Origin: Calycina herbarum
Taxonomy: Eukaryota > Ascomycota > Leotiomycetes > Helotiales > Pezizellaceae
Assembly (NCBI GenBank): GCA_001414485.1
Contig: LLEY01000060.1
Location: forward strand, 62,001-126,000
Length of the DNA stretch: 64,000 nt
Reading direction: 5' to 3'
Positions 34,356 to 46,066 of the stretch are shown one piece after another. The position numbers and the translations under genes were made by a program. Below the pieces are notes generated by a model that did no database searches, was not told the origin of the DNA, and saw only the letters and a program-made list of their open reading frames with translations. The first letter of the stretch is position 1; each line of letters begins with the position of its first letter.

Positions 34356-35276
34356 TCATCTTGGTTCAAGGCCGAACGCTTCCCTATACTTATCTGGAAT
34401 GAGATGTTGGAGAACCTGCCAATCATCCCCCAATTGAGCTTTAAGGGTTTCCAATTCTCCATATTCCCCAACAACCTGACCCCCAGGCAGGAAATACGTT
34501 CTCTCCACTCCATAATTCCCCTCGTGGTCCCAATACTCTATCTTGTCCACCAATACGTTTGTCTCTGGACAATTCGGATCCCGAAGGCTCTCGCAAAATT
34601 TAGCACCCATCCTTTCGAAAACACTACATCTCTCTGCCATCGTGACGGTGTTTCCCAGCCCCATATTCGGATAGCCAGTTTTCTCAGGATCCAACAACCA
34701 TACGCTCCCATCCCCAGGGAAACAAGTTCTGAGACTGACCGTGATATCTGGTCCGACGGTGGAATGGATGCTATTTGACCAAACAACTGACGGAAGCCAG
34801 CGAGGAGGTAGGGCATAGAAGTCCGCGCCATAGGTACGCAGAACGGCACAAAAGGCATCTTCCTCTGTTTTGTTGAGAGATCGTTCATTGTCTTGGAAGC
34901 GATTGAGGCCGATTGCCTTCATTTCAAGCGGTTCGAGACTTTTGACCCAGAGACCTCCATTTTGCCAACATGCCACCTCGCCATAACCCAGATGGTAACG
35001 CTTAAAGGGTCTGACAGCTTCGATTTTGTATGTGTCGAGTTCGGAATCGAGATCGAGATCCCAGTGATTGGTATGATTTCCTGAATATGAAGTTGAATGG
35101 AAAGGTGGGCCCCGGAAGAAGTGCACGACTGGTATTGCGAGGAGGATGGTCAAATATGTGAGGCATGCGAGGAGTGTGAGAGCGAGGGGAGTGGGGATTT
35201 CCTTTCGAATTCTGGAGATGAGAGAAAGAGGGGGAGGAAGGGGAGGATCGGGCTTTTCTTCGTGAGCGCTCGTCAT
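34356..35276 (-). CDS. Six-cysteine single-pass membrane protein, paralogue B
   Basis: Unknown family, intronless, 306 aa, tandem paralogue of the gene at 32814. The Pro-rich cytosolic tail (PDPPLPPPLS) precedes a signal anchor (LALTLLACLTYLTILLAIPV). The lumenal domain shares the six cysteines with paralogue A (ACWQNGG, AFCAVL, RTCFPGDGSVWLL, ERCSVF, KFCESL, PNCPE). Sequons NHT and NKT are present. The extra C-terminal segment (LGDDWQVLQHLIPDKYREAF) is absent from A. Identity between the two is clearly partial, so the duplication is old. The conserved cysteines imply a disulfide-stabilised extracytosolic fold; no enzyme motif is visible. Confidence 0.82.
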   Translation of the reverse strand: MTSAHEEKPDPPLPPPLSLISRIRKEIPTPLALTLLACLTYLTILLAIPVVHFFRGPPFHSTSYSGNHTNHWDLDLDSELDTYKIEAVRPFKRYHLGYGEVACWQNGGLWVKSLEPLEMKAIGLNRFQDNERSLNKTEEDAFCAVLRTYGADFYALPPRWLPSVVWSNSIHSTVGPDITVSLRTCFPGDGSVWLLDPEKTGYPNMGLGNTVTMAERCSVFERMGAKFCESLRDPNCPETNVLVDKIEYWDHEGNYGVERTYFLPGGQVVGEYGELETLKAQLGDDWQVLQHLIPDKYREAFGLEPR

Positions 35277-37214
35277 GGTTGAATGGTGATGAGCTGGTAT
35301 TTGTTGTGGTCGAATTGTTGCGATGGTGGTTTCGCGAGGTCGATGTCTGCCATGTTAACATGCGTCTTTGGTGAGGGGGAAAGTAAATAACACGGTAACC
35401 TGTTCTCTTTATTTGAGGCCAGAACTCCCAACGTCAATGGATGTTGTTGAATCGCCAGTCTCGGCCTTAACTTTAGGCCATGAATATTTCTTTTGGCGAC
35501 TCCAGGCTCGTTTCTGAGATGCATCATCTGCTACTTAGCAGATATTCCCTTGCAGATTCCTCATGATTTTGCGTATCTTCTGCATGCAATCTTTTGTGTT
35601 TTCGAGGAAGAGAGAGATTGTCCGTGGAGTTTTCCCGGGGGGGCTTGCGGGGTGTTTTTGGGCACTTGCGGACGTTCCTTTTTTGGCTTCTCTTTGTTTC
35701 TCGACAGCTTGTCATCGATCTGCGGATTGCGGATTGCGGATTGCGGTTCGTATGTCAACTTCTCTTGGAATGTTGGAGAGAACGGTTGACACTTCTTGGC
35801 CTACATTTGAAACTCTTGGATGAAGTTCTGTGCCCATGCCATGCCATGTCATCCGAACTCGGAATCTGGGGATGAACCCCTGCGTTGGTGGAGTCGACGG
35901 CAAATCCCCCACCGCAGAAGTCTATCCCCACCATTCTCCTCTTCTTTAATTCAACCTTCTATTTCTTTCGCTTGTGGACCTGCAGTGGAAGCAGAGAACA
36001 TCAATTTGAGTGCCACTTGAAGTGTTGTTTTATTTATTTATATGAAATGAGCTACGGCATCGCTGAAACCCAACCTCTTTCCGGGTTATGTAAGTGTACA
36101 TCGTCAGCTTGCACATAACTCTGTCCGTTTGGTGACGAAATTGTGAAGTATCTTGGCCATTATCTGTACTTGCTGTACTTACGCCAAGTACACCAAGCAT
36201 TTCTCATGGTTTCAATCTTCTACCACGCCACTTACCCAAGCGGGATCTTCTCACCCGTTCCTGCTACCAAGCCTTCAACCCTTCAGCAGGATCTTCACAC
36301 TCACAAATTCTGCATTTCTGTTATGTCGTAAAAACTCCTGGGAACTCCCTCATCCGCTCGAGGGTTGTCAAAGATACTGGGGTGTATCATGGAGTTTTCC
36401 TGGTTACCATTCGAGTATACTCGAGTAGACGCGTTGGAGAGAGAAATAGAGCACAAAAATTGTATATTTATATGGGATTAAAGATATAAGAAGGCTCCAA
36501 ATGAAGTCAAGCTTCTTCCCCGGATATCAAGGAAGTACCCTCTTTGCGACTCCCCCGAAATGGTGGATACCTGAACATTGAGCTCAGGGGAATACAGGCA
36601 TGAGAAAGGTCGCCAAGTACCATCTCATCCCAATTTGAACATACGGGTTACCAAGTCCCGATGTCTTGTTTGGCTTGGTACTTTCTCCAACTCTTGGACT
36701 CTTGGAAATTCAGAAGAGATGACAGAAACACGTGCAGGATTCCATTTCTTATCGTTTCGTCCGATCCTCCCCGCTGTCATCGCCTTCAGACTGCCATTTC
36801 ATTCGTCGGGGGCCAGTAGCCGCCTTGTGCTCTTCTCGTTCGCTTTGGTAATACACTGCATTTGGGATGTTTGTTGTTGTATCAGTTCGCGAGTGGTTGG
36901 GATGGTTCAGACATTCAAGCAAGAAACATTTTTTGATGGAACGTCTGGGTGTTTTCCATTTCGATTCCTTGTAAAGCCCCTGAATATCAAAGGATGATTT
37001 TCCTCACTTCTTGGGTATAAGACCTATCAATGCAGTTTCCCCAAGAATCTTCTTCCCTAATCATTCTTTACTCAACCTTTTAGTATTCATTCCATACCTT
37101 CTCTTTCGGCAGGACCCTTTGTTTTCTCCGGCAGGTCCGAATAATACTTACCTTCTTTATATCATCAAATACTTTTACACAACTTCAAATACTTTCTATC
37201 CTTCATTAGCAATC
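35277..37214. other. Intergenic; upstream region of the modular secreted-protein gene
   Basis: No supported gene in 1.9 kb. It contains a short tandem array of the heptamer GCGGATT (35720-35745), and a 12-bp palindrome CGAGTATACTCG near 36412. A TATAAGA at about 37015, 200 bp before the ATG, could be the core promoter of the next gene; a CTTC-rich leader follows. Confidence 0.45.
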
Positions 37215-39291
37215 ATGCGTCTTATTCAAACCATTCTTTTCGGTGCTCAGCTTTCGGCTGTTCTTGCCTTGCCGACGGGTTCTTCTATTCAGGTTAGAGA
37301 TGTTCAAGTTAGAGATCTTTCAAGAGCCATAGCTTCTCTCCAGGACAGAGAGCTTTCGGCGTCACTTGCTAGTGCTCTCAACCAAGCACTTGGAGCCGTT
37401 GGGAAAGGAGGTCAAGGAGAAGCTGGAGCTGGAGCACAGAAAGCCGAGAAAGCAAGTCTCGGGGTACCGGCTGGTGTTGGGGAGGCAAAACAGGCTGGTG
37501 AGGCTAAACCAGCTGTCGTAGAGTGTGCAGCTCCAGCGAAGGTCGAGGCCCCAGCAAAGGCAACTGGTATGTCATCGTATCCATTCCTATTACACTCAAC
37601 CGTCACTTGTGGTCTTCATCTATCAGTATTCTACGACTTGACAAACTTTCCTCTATTATCTCCGATAGATCTACTCAAATCAGACCCTAACGCTTCTGTT
37701 TTATAGGAGCAGCAAAAGCCGAAGCCGGCCTGGCTGCTAGTGGTGGAGAAGTTGCCAAAGCAGAAGGTATGCAATACTTTATTCCTTTTCACAGGCCTTG
37801 ATCCCTCCTCCTTCCGTATTTGTTCAGTGGGATGAGAGATTAATTCACATCATTTCTAGGAGCAGCAAAAAAGGCAGGAGACGTGGCCAAAGTCGAAGAA
37901 GGTGCCGTTGCAGAGGGAGCCGAGGCCGAGGCAGGTGCAGAAAATGAGGTTGAACAGGAGGGTGCATTCGATGAAGCTGTTGCCATCGGAGGAGGCGATG
38001 TTAAGACCGATACTCTCTTCACAAAAGCCGTGGGTAATGACCCCTCAAACGAACAGGTCAAAGAGCTCACATTACAAACAGGCAACCGGTGCTCTCGAAG
38101 TCGAACTCCAATCTCCCGAAGCCTTGACCCTCGAAGTTACCGAAAACAAAGCCCCAACGGGTACTGCCCCAGCGGGATTTAAGCTCCTCGATAAATCATC
38201 ATACCAGATTGCTGTTGCTGAAGGCGTTGAGGGAGTTACACTTCAGAAGGTCGATTATGTTCTTGATATCACCAGTACGTATAACGTTTGCCTTTGGACA
38301 TCGAGTAATTATTAACATGTCTTTAGACCCCGATGTTATCGCCGCTGGAGACCTCAGCGCAGCCCGAATCGGAAAGCTCTCTGCAGCAGGTGACAAGTTC
38401 GAAGTTGAGAACGTTGGCGAACTTGAATTCGAAGCCGAAGAGAATGAGTTGAGCTTGACAGTTGAAAGTGTCGTCGGAGAATTCGCTGTTTTTGCCCCAA
38501 TTGAAGGTGCTGCCGTTGAGGGTGCCGTTGCTGGCGCTGGAAATGCCACTGCCGGTGCTGGAAATGCAACTGCCGTACGTTTTCTCTCTCGACATCAAGC
38601 ACGAAGATGTTGATGAATTGATGGCTAACGGAAATAGGAAGCTGTTGTTGCAGGTGCTGGCAAAAATGAGACGGCGAAGGCCCTACCAGCCGCTGTAATT
38701 ATCCCCTTCTGAATTCATATATAATGTCAATGCTAAGATCAAATAGGCTGAAGGCGCCGCTAAAAAAGGAGCTGCCAAAGGTGCCGCCGAGGGAGCTGCA
38801 GGTGTACGTTCTCTTTCAAGTCCTCACAACGTCGAGAAACATACTGATATACCAACAGGAAGCTGTTGCCGTTGAAGGTGCCGCCAAAAAGGGTGCCGTC
38901 AAGGAGGGCGCTGCTGTACGTATTCTTCTTGATACAAGTTTACAATTACCACGAATCAACTGACATCCTTTAGGAAGCCGTTGTGGCCGAGCCAAAAGCA
39001 GTGAAAGGTGCTGCTAAAGATGGTGCCGCTGTACGTATTCTTCTCAATATCAACCTCACGATGAACACAAACCCATCCCACAGATCAACTGACATCATTT
39101 AGGAAGCCGTCGTTGCCGAGCCAGCCAAAGCCTCGAAAGGCGCTGCCAAAGAAGGCGCTGTACGTATTATTCTCTCATAAATTCATGTTCAATAAACTAA
39201 CATCCTACAGGGAGCTGTTGCAGTTGAAGGAGAAGCTGCTGGTGCCGAGCCTGTAAAAGCGACCAAGGGTACGAAGGTCGTTGTCGCTTAA
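37215..39291 (+). CDS. Secreted Ala/Lys/Glu-rich modular protein with five 57-nt repeat exons
   Basis: Unknown family; 11 exons, 462 aa. Exons: 37215-37566, 37707-37766, 37860-38029, 38082-38274, 38327-38574, 38638-38694, 38747-38803, 38859-38915, 38974-39030, 39103-39159, 39211-39291. Signal peptide MRLIQTILFGAQLSAVLA. Next comes an Ala/Glu/Lys-rich region, then a more ordered, probably beta-rich domain of about 120 residues (ATGALEVELQSPEALTLEVT through GEFAVFAPI), and a low-complexity tail. Exons 6-10 are each exactly 57 nt, all phase 0, each encoding a 19-residue module of the type EAVVAEP-AKA-KGAAKEGA. Exon 11 encodes a related last module ending VKATKGTKVVVA. Module count can change without breaking the frame. 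It may be a cell-wall or matrix protein; that is inference. The internal splice at 38030-38081 is the least certain. Confidence 0.85.
38638..39210 (+). repeat. Tandem exon-intron repeat units
   Basis: Five consecutive units of a 57-nt exon plus a 51-72-nt intron. Four of the introns bounding these exons begin GTACGTAT or GTACGTT. The introns after exons 8 and 9 are related at both ends (GTACGTATTCTTCT... and ATCAACTGACATC-TTTAG), so whole exon-intron units were copied in the genome. Confidence 0.85.
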
Positions 39292-40175
39292 TTATTGTGA
39301 GATAGTATTTAGAAGTATTTGGTGGTTTAGTTTAATAGACTTTTTTTATGTTTTGAATACCAGTCTTTATTCTGAAGTTTGTGACTGTAAAGTGGGCTTA
39401 CAAGAACGGATGAAAGGCAGATGCTTCATTCATCAATTAAAGAATTGACCAATTCTGTCTAGGCATACCCTAACTTCCCCTTGAGTTACACGCTGTACTT
39501 TGTTCAGCTAACTAACTTAAGTATTCCATACTTTCTAGAACATCTCAATCAAATAACTTTTACTTAGATACGCACCTATACACTATGCTCTTAAGACGCT
39601 CCAGACTTTATTCATCTAACTAATTAATCCAAATACTCGCGAATAATACAATGTAACGGTTGAAATTATAAGACTCACTAACCCATACTATGAATTGGTA
39701 AAATAATTCAATACCACAATTAGACTATATATCAGATCGTCGGGTGTAGAAAAGCAAGCAATTGAGAGAATGGGGAGTACTTTGTCTTAAAGTACAGAAA
39801 TTAGGAACCAACATCTGAGCAAATCAAAACATTGAAGTCTTTGCACTCATTCCCTCTTCAAGAGGTCACCTCAACCATGAACTCCTCCATCAAATAATAT
39901 CTCTCCTCAGTCAAAATCATAACCCACAGAAGAGAAAGAGGATATATGTTTACACGAAGTAAGATATGAGCCTACGGTGCCAAGAGTACTGTCCAACCTG
40001 GCACTCGGTCTGGAAGAAGAGTAGCCACAAATGTCGTGTTAGACTTACGGCTTATAAGTAACGCCCAACCGACTTCCTAATTCCACGAGTATTGCGAGCT
40101 CAGATCGAAGAGTGGAACCTTAAACGATCACAAACCGGAACTTGTATTATCAGTTCCACCTTCAATTCATCCAAG
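39292..40175. other. Intergenic region
   Basis: No gene recognised; 3' UTR of the modular gene and upstream region of the candidate peptide gene. Confidence 0.4.
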
Positions 40176-40462
40176 ATGAGGATCATAGAATTCGTATTCA
40201 TGTCCATCTGCGGCATGTCAAATGCAGCCCCAATATCACCCGGTTAGCCAGTTCAAGAGATGCCTCAAATTTCGAACAAGGACAAAATCTAATCATCCTT
40301 CTACCAAAAGATAGCATCGAAAGGTCAAATGACGCGGCCAATTCTGCGGACTCCTCTGCCATCGACGTAACCTATAAATGGGGGAAATGCGCCACTAAAC
40401 GGGAGCAATTATCAACCACGGACGACAGCAGTTACAAATGGGTCAAGTATGCGGACAAATGA
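40176..40462 (+). CDS. Candidate small secreted peptide precursor with two YKWxK motifs
   Basis: Inferred two-exon gene, 72 aa: exons 40176-40242 and 40311-40462 with a 68-nt intron (donor GTTAGC, branch-like CTAAT, acceptor AAAAG). The splice joins a signal-peptide-like start (MRIIEFVFMSICGMSNAAP) in one frame to an acidic spacer and two related motifs in another: TYKWGKCATKR and SYKWVKYADK. The KR after the first motif is a classic Kex2 cleavage site, and the layout (leader, acidic spacer, repeated short peptides) resembles fungal kexin-processed peptide precursors. There is no alpha-pheromone core (WC..GQPC). The donor is non-optimal, only two repeats exist and nothing else supports it, so this could be chance. 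It lies about 480 bp from the transposon insertion but shows no RIP decay. Confidence 0.4.
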
Positions 40463-40940
40463 GAGGAGTCTAGGAAGAGACCCTGAACACTCGTTATCCA
40501 TGGTGGGCATATGTTGAGGATAGTAATGAGGATTCCGCTGCTGAGAAGTAAGACACCGACAGAGTTGTCTCGAGTAAGAGACCCGACTTTCCGCTGCTCA
40601 AATTCTTAAAAAATAACATTCACTCACGGGTGATGAGGCGTCAACGTTAAATTGTAGTCGAGGCACGTCATGCTGTACCGGAGTCTGAGAAATTTAGCTT
40701 CTTCGACAATTCTTTTATTGCAGAAATTTCTTCTCCTCACAGGGGAAATACACGTTTTTTTGGTGGACTTTATTCACTATCTATTAGTTCTAGTCGCTAC
40801 AGGTTAAGCACCTATACGAGCCTCCGAACTCTCTTTATCCAACTTGAATATTCTAAAATTTCTCGAACAACTTAATTTGTTAGACAGATCTAAAGATTAC
40901 AATTGAGAGACTGAACACGTAGTAACATAATTAGTTTATA
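40463..40940. other. Intergenic, left flank of the transposon island
   Basis: No gene recognised; sequence outside the LINE target duplication. Confidence 0.4.
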
Positions 40941-40941
40941 A

Positions 40942-40954
40942 AGCACCCTAGCTC
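40942..40954. repeat. LINE target-site duplication, left copy
   Basis: AGCACCCTAGCTC, repeated exactly at 53563-53575 after the element's A-rich tail. With one more shared A it is 14 bp. Confidence 0.9.
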
Positions 40955-41039
40955 CACAACACCTTTTTTCGTAGATCGAATTTTTTGTTCTAAATCACTC
41001 GCTCTCACCTACTCGCACTTAATAAGCCGATTTCCTTCT

Positions 41040-42640
41040 ATGGAGACCTCCCTTAGGAGGCCTCCGGCCTTACCTACGCCTCTAAGAAGAGACCTAGGAA
41101 AAGGGGGAGGGCGCCCGATCCCCTCCCTTCCGAATATATAATAACACTTTATCTTAGCAACTTCTAAAGCTCTTAAGCATAGTACTATAAGCTAAACCTT
41201 CTTCAGAGGAACTGCAGAAGCTGTAGATCACCACCTAAGCACTGCTCTTGACAAAGCCCCTCCTAACCTTCTTCCCTACCTCCGAGCCTTTTATACTTAA
41301 GTTGCCGATATTAGCCTACTATTCTACTAAGCATATACCTTAGGGACACCCCCCCTACTACCCTTGATCTTAGAAACCTCCTCTATTACATATAGAGGGG
41401 GCCCTACGCTATCTACGACTCCTCCCCCCCCTCTGGGCTCGGCTGAAAATTTTTTATATGTATAGACTATAAAAGGTGCCTTAGCACTTAAAAGTACACT
41501 AGTAATAATACCCTACTCTCTCCCTCTCTCTACTAGTACTTTAAAGCTATAGAAGGACAAGAATAAGGGTTCTTTAGCTAAACCAGACCTTAGAGTCTTT
41601 ATCTAACTACTTCCTAATTCCCTAGAAAGGAAACATTCTACTCTAGCTATCTTTCTTACCCTCTATAATCTAAAGATAGGCTGTAAAGAGCTTGTATAAG
41701 AGGTCCTCTTAGTTAGCTCTAGTTTCGCTATTATACCAAAGAACGAGGCTGCCCTAGAAGCCCTATTATCGACAAAGAAGGTATTTATATAGATACTATT
41801 CTCTATAGCTAAGATTAAGACCTTATAAAACTAGGTAGTATACTGCTTATTAAGGATACCCTAAAGTATTAAAGCTATTGAAATTAACGAAAAAGGAGCA
41901 ATTATATCGACCCTCGTCCCTACTACTTCTAAAGTAGTAGCTATAGTAATTAAAGAACGAATTAGAATAGCCCTTATAAAGGTTAATATAATAAGGATCT
42001 CGCTATTAGATAAGCTATTCTACACCTCCTAGACTGTCTTCTTTAAAGAGGAAGAAGCCTAGGACAGCTATGCTATCCTAGATATAACATCTCTTCTTAG
42101 TAGAAGAGTCTTTTTTAAACCTCTTCCTAAGGTTTCTACAATTATATAGTACTCTAAGTGCTAGGGGTAGTATAACTAAAGGAACTGTAAGAAGAACTAG
42201 CAGTGCTGTCTATACGGTACTACTTAACACTCTAAAGACTTTCACCCTATATGTTTGAGACATATATAGTATAAGCTAAAGTATCTATATTATAGTAGAC
42301 CTTACGCCTTAGACGACCTAGGGTGCTAGCTTAGACTAAGGAACCTAGGGACACGCCCCTCAACCGAGAATAAGAGAACTATTTAGCGAGTATATAATAA
42401 AATACGGATAAGAAGAGAGGAAGACTCCCCTTGTAGTAGCCGAGACACAGAAGCTCCGGCTACTCTATAAGCTAGAGTAGACAGCTCTTCTAACTCGACT
42501 ACCTCGCCTACTTCGCCTACCTTACCTACCTTGCCTACCTTACCTTCCTCGCCCCTCTTGCTTCTCCTGCCTACCTTACCTACCTCGCCTACCTTGCCTA
42601 CCTTACCTATCTTACTATTCTAAGAAGATGATTTTAACAC
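41040..42640 (+). pseudogene. LINE ORF1 (gag-like, CCHC zinc knuckles), RIP stops
   Basis: One frame (starting ATG at 41040) runs from METSLRRPP to beyond a triple zinc-knuckle region at about 42159-42330. The first knuckle reads C-[stop]-G-[stop]-YN-x-RNC, the second CCLYGTT-x-HSKDFH, then ALDDLGC. This matches the pattern C-W-FHN-R-C / C-LCGS-T-H-E-H seen in Tad1-like ORF1 proteins, with several stops at former Trp/Gln codons and at least one Cys changed to Tyr. RNA-binding chaperone in the active ancestor; no product expected here. The end coordinate is approximate. Confidence 0.8.
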
Positions 42641-45600
42641 CCCTATAGACACTCTTATAGAAGAGGCTTCCAACGACCTCTCTATTCGAAGAACCCGAGG
42701 AAATACTATTATAGTTTCTTTATAAGTAGATAAGGGCTTACTAAAAACCACTGCCTCTAAGTTCTACAGATTAACGTTCATAAGTCTAGTAAGTACTAGG
42801 AGCTGGTTCTCTAACTAGCTTACTCTAGACGAGTCGACATAGTCCTTATCTAGGAACTGTATATATACTAGAGAGAGATTAGTCGTCAGATTATAAGACA
42901 CTACCCGAATTATACCTGCTTTATACTTATATGTAACTAGAACGATAACCCCCCTAGAGTGCTTATATTTATATAAAAAGGAGCAGGGATTCTCTTAAGT
43001 TAATAAACACCGATTATACCCTTGCTTAAATGCCGAGACCTTGTTTATATCGAGATCACGCTCTCCTAAGGCCTCCCGTTATATATCCTTAACGTATATA
43101 ACGCCCCCCTAGGCGCTAAGGGCGCTAGAGAGGCTATTAACCTCGTTCTTTACTTATAATATATTACTATAACGAATACCCTTATAGCTGGCGACTTAAA
43201 CCTAAAGAGCTAGCTCTAGTAACCGGATTTCCTTAGGTAGGAAAGTATACAAGCCCCCTCGCTTGTCAACTAGATAGAGGACAGAGGGCTACAACTCTCT
43301 ACCCCTCTTAGGACGTAAACGTATAACCTTAGCAATACCCTTAACCTTACCTTTTGCTTAAGCAACCTCTACTAAAGAGGGGCGTCTACCGAGATAGACC
43401 TTACCTTTGAGTATAGCTCTGACCACCTCCTACTTCTTACCTAGCTTCCGTGTATAGGAAACCTAATAGAGAAGGATCCGCCTCTGAAACTTAGTACTCT
43501 TAACGTTAAAACCTTCGAGACTACCCTCTAAAGTAAGCTTGAAACGTAATAGCTATACAAACTTATGTAATAACTAAACACGGAATCGCTAGAGGCCCTA
43601 GTAGGATTTATTACCGAGAGCGTATATAGCGCGTACCTCTGTAGTACTAAGCGAGGTCTCGGACATGGATTCGGACACCCCTAGTAGAATAAGGAATACT
43701 AGACGGCGGCTACTGAGGCAAGGTAGGCACAAAGGCTTAATACGAGCCCTCGAGCCTTAAAGTCTCTTCGTAGGAGTCTAAGGTAGGAAATCCGGAAAGC
43801 AAAGAGAGAACACTTCCATAACCTAATCGATAAGGCTACGAAGAGTAAAGACGTCTTTAAGATTTATAAGTAGTACTAGAGCACTGGAATATATAAGTCT
43901 CCCCTCTTAAGAGACTCGGCAGGTCAGCTAGGCTTTACTACCTAGGAGAAGTAGAAGATCCTCGTACAAGAGCTGCTTATAAACAAGGCCAAAGTCAGGG
44001 ATATACTATTTAACACGCTAACTACTTCTACTTAGGCCCTCCTATAGGTAGACCTTACTTTACACGAGGTCGAGGAATCGATCCTCGGCAAAGCTTTAAC
44101 CGTACCAGGAGAAGATAAGCTAGTAACAGGGGTCCTTAAAGTAGCCTAGCCTTAGATCTCGAACCTTATCTTCCTACTATTCAGAGGCTATATAGAGACA
44201 GGCTTCTACTCAAAGATCTTCCGATCCACCGTCGTTGCTATTATCTTAAAACCTAATAAGAAAGACAAGTCCTCCCCTCAAGCATACCAGCTAATTACTC
44301 TGCTCTCGGTCCTTAGAAAAGGGCTTAAAAGGCTCCTCGCTAAGCAAGTCTCTTAGATAGCTATTAAGCACTCTGTTCTAGGGCAGAACCAGTTCGAGGC
44401 TCTTCCGCTAAGAGCCGCCATAGACCTTACTACCTGTCTTACCTTCGACATTGAGTTAGCTCTTACGGACAAGTAGGAAGCCTCCCTTCTTACACTCGAT
44501 ATTAAGGGCGCCTTTAACGCAGTACTCCCTAGCCGCCTGATTAAAAGGTTAAGAGAGTAAGAATAGCCGTATTACTTCGTAGAATAGGTCTCCTCTTTCT
44601 TAACTAATAGATTAGTAAAAGTAAAGCTTAATAGAGAAGTAGGCGACGCTACCCTGCTTTAGTATAGCCTTCTACAAGGCTCGCCTATCTCACCGATCCT
44701 CTTTATACTCTATATCCAGCCCCTCTTCAGATTAGGAGTTAGCTCTCTTCTAATAGTATAGAGATTCGGCTATACTAACAACATTAGATTACTTACTTTC
44801 AGGCCTTTAAAGGCAGGGAATATCAAGGACCTAGCAAAGTAGGTAGCAAGTATACTTAAGTAGGGCATAGACAAGGGTATTACCTTTAATACTGAAAAAT
44901 CAGAACTTATCTACTTCTCTCGTAAAAGGAAACAAAGAGGGAGAGGTATCTACCCCCCCCCTACTATTATAGTTAAAGGAAAGACAATAGAGCCTATATA
45001 GGAACTCCGGTAGCTTAGCATCTTCTTCAACCCCTGCCTCACCTTTTATAGTTATGTCAAAAGAATAGCTAGTAAGGCTATACTTATAGCTAATACTCTT
45101 AAAGGAACAACAAACATAGTAAGAGGATCCCTCTCGTATCTACTAAAACAAGCAGTCACTGCTTATATCCTCTTAATCGCCTATTTTAGGCACGAGACCT
45201 AGTACCCTAGTCGTACGAAAACAGGCTAAGCAGGTACTATAAATAACCGGATTAGCTACCACCTAACTCTCCTAGATAGAGTAGTTATAAAGTATACTAG
45301 AATCATCCTCCCAGTCTATAAAACCACTCCTACCTCGGTACTCCTTACAGAATCTAGCCTCCTAGCCGCTAAAATCGCTCTTATAGTAAAAAGCGGAGCT
45401 TTTAAAGCTAGAACTCGACGACTTGACTCAGCACACCCGCTTAAGCGATGTATAAATAACCCTTACTTAAAGGCTAGGCTTATTTACCGCTCTTCTAAAC
45501 CTCTCCCCCCTTTAAAAGAAGTCGATCTAATTCAAGACCCTCTATAGAGTAGAGGGTTCAACTACTAAGCCTACCTTCTCAAGGTAGCCGGCCCGAGCCC

Positions 45601-46066
45601 TAGCGGTAATAAAGACTCTTATAAAGCCGAATTCCTTAAATTCCTCGCCTCTATTCCGCCTACAGACCTAGTTATATTTACCGACGGCTCTCGCTTAGAT
45701 AACAAGAACTCTAGTAGAGGCGTCTGTCTTATAAGAGGAGGGGTGGTTTTAAATATAAAGCTCTTCCCTTTTAGTAAAACCTTAGAAATATACAATATAG
45801 AAGCGCAAGCCGCCTTATATAGTCTCGAGCTCGCTATCGAATCCCCTTTCTAGCCCTCGGCTACGAAGTGTTAGATCTGCCTCGATAACCTTAAAGCTAT
45901 ACTATAACTAACCTACTAGTCTTATAGCACGTTGTAAGAGACCTTTAATAAGGTATTCGACTTTACTTAGCTATACCCGGGGAAGATTTAGATAAGGTGG
46001 TGCCCTAGTTATATAGGAATCCATAGTAACGAAATAGCCGACAAAGCTGTAGGGAAAGCAGCTCGA
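42640..46066 (+). pseudogene. LINE ORF2, 5' part: endonuclease, reverse transcriptase, RNase H
   Basis: A single frame with many RIP stops but no frameshift that I can see between domains. Endonuclease: YILNVYNAPLGA and AGDLNLKS near 43110-43210. Reverse transcriptase: QAYQLITLLSVLRKGLKRLLA (44279-), LDIKGAFNAVLPSRLIKRL, LLQGSPISPILFILYIQPLF, and the polymerase box at 44771-44782, where YADD has become YTNN. RNase H: VIFTDGSRLDN (about 45615), NIEAQAALYSLELAI, CLDNLKAIL and IRWCPSYIGIHSNEIADKA, with catalytic acidic residues still present. The frame is interrupted at GCTCGA (46061-46066) by the Gypsy insertion and resumes at 52834. Start approximate. Confidence 0.85.
46062..46066. repeat. Gypsy target-site duplication, left copy
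   Basis: CTCGA immediately before the 5' LTR; identical CTCGA at 52829-52833 after the 3' LTR. Confidence 0.9.

Noticed and set aside
36578..36997. 139-codon plus-strand open frame before the modular secreted-protein gene
   Set aside because: No signal peptide, domain or splice coherence; lies in the presumed promoter region.
40176..40462. Alpha-type mating pheromone precursor
   Set aside because: Leader and Kex2 site fit, but the WC..GQPC-type core of filamentous ascomycete alpha pheromones is absent, so it is only listed as an unknown peptide precursor.
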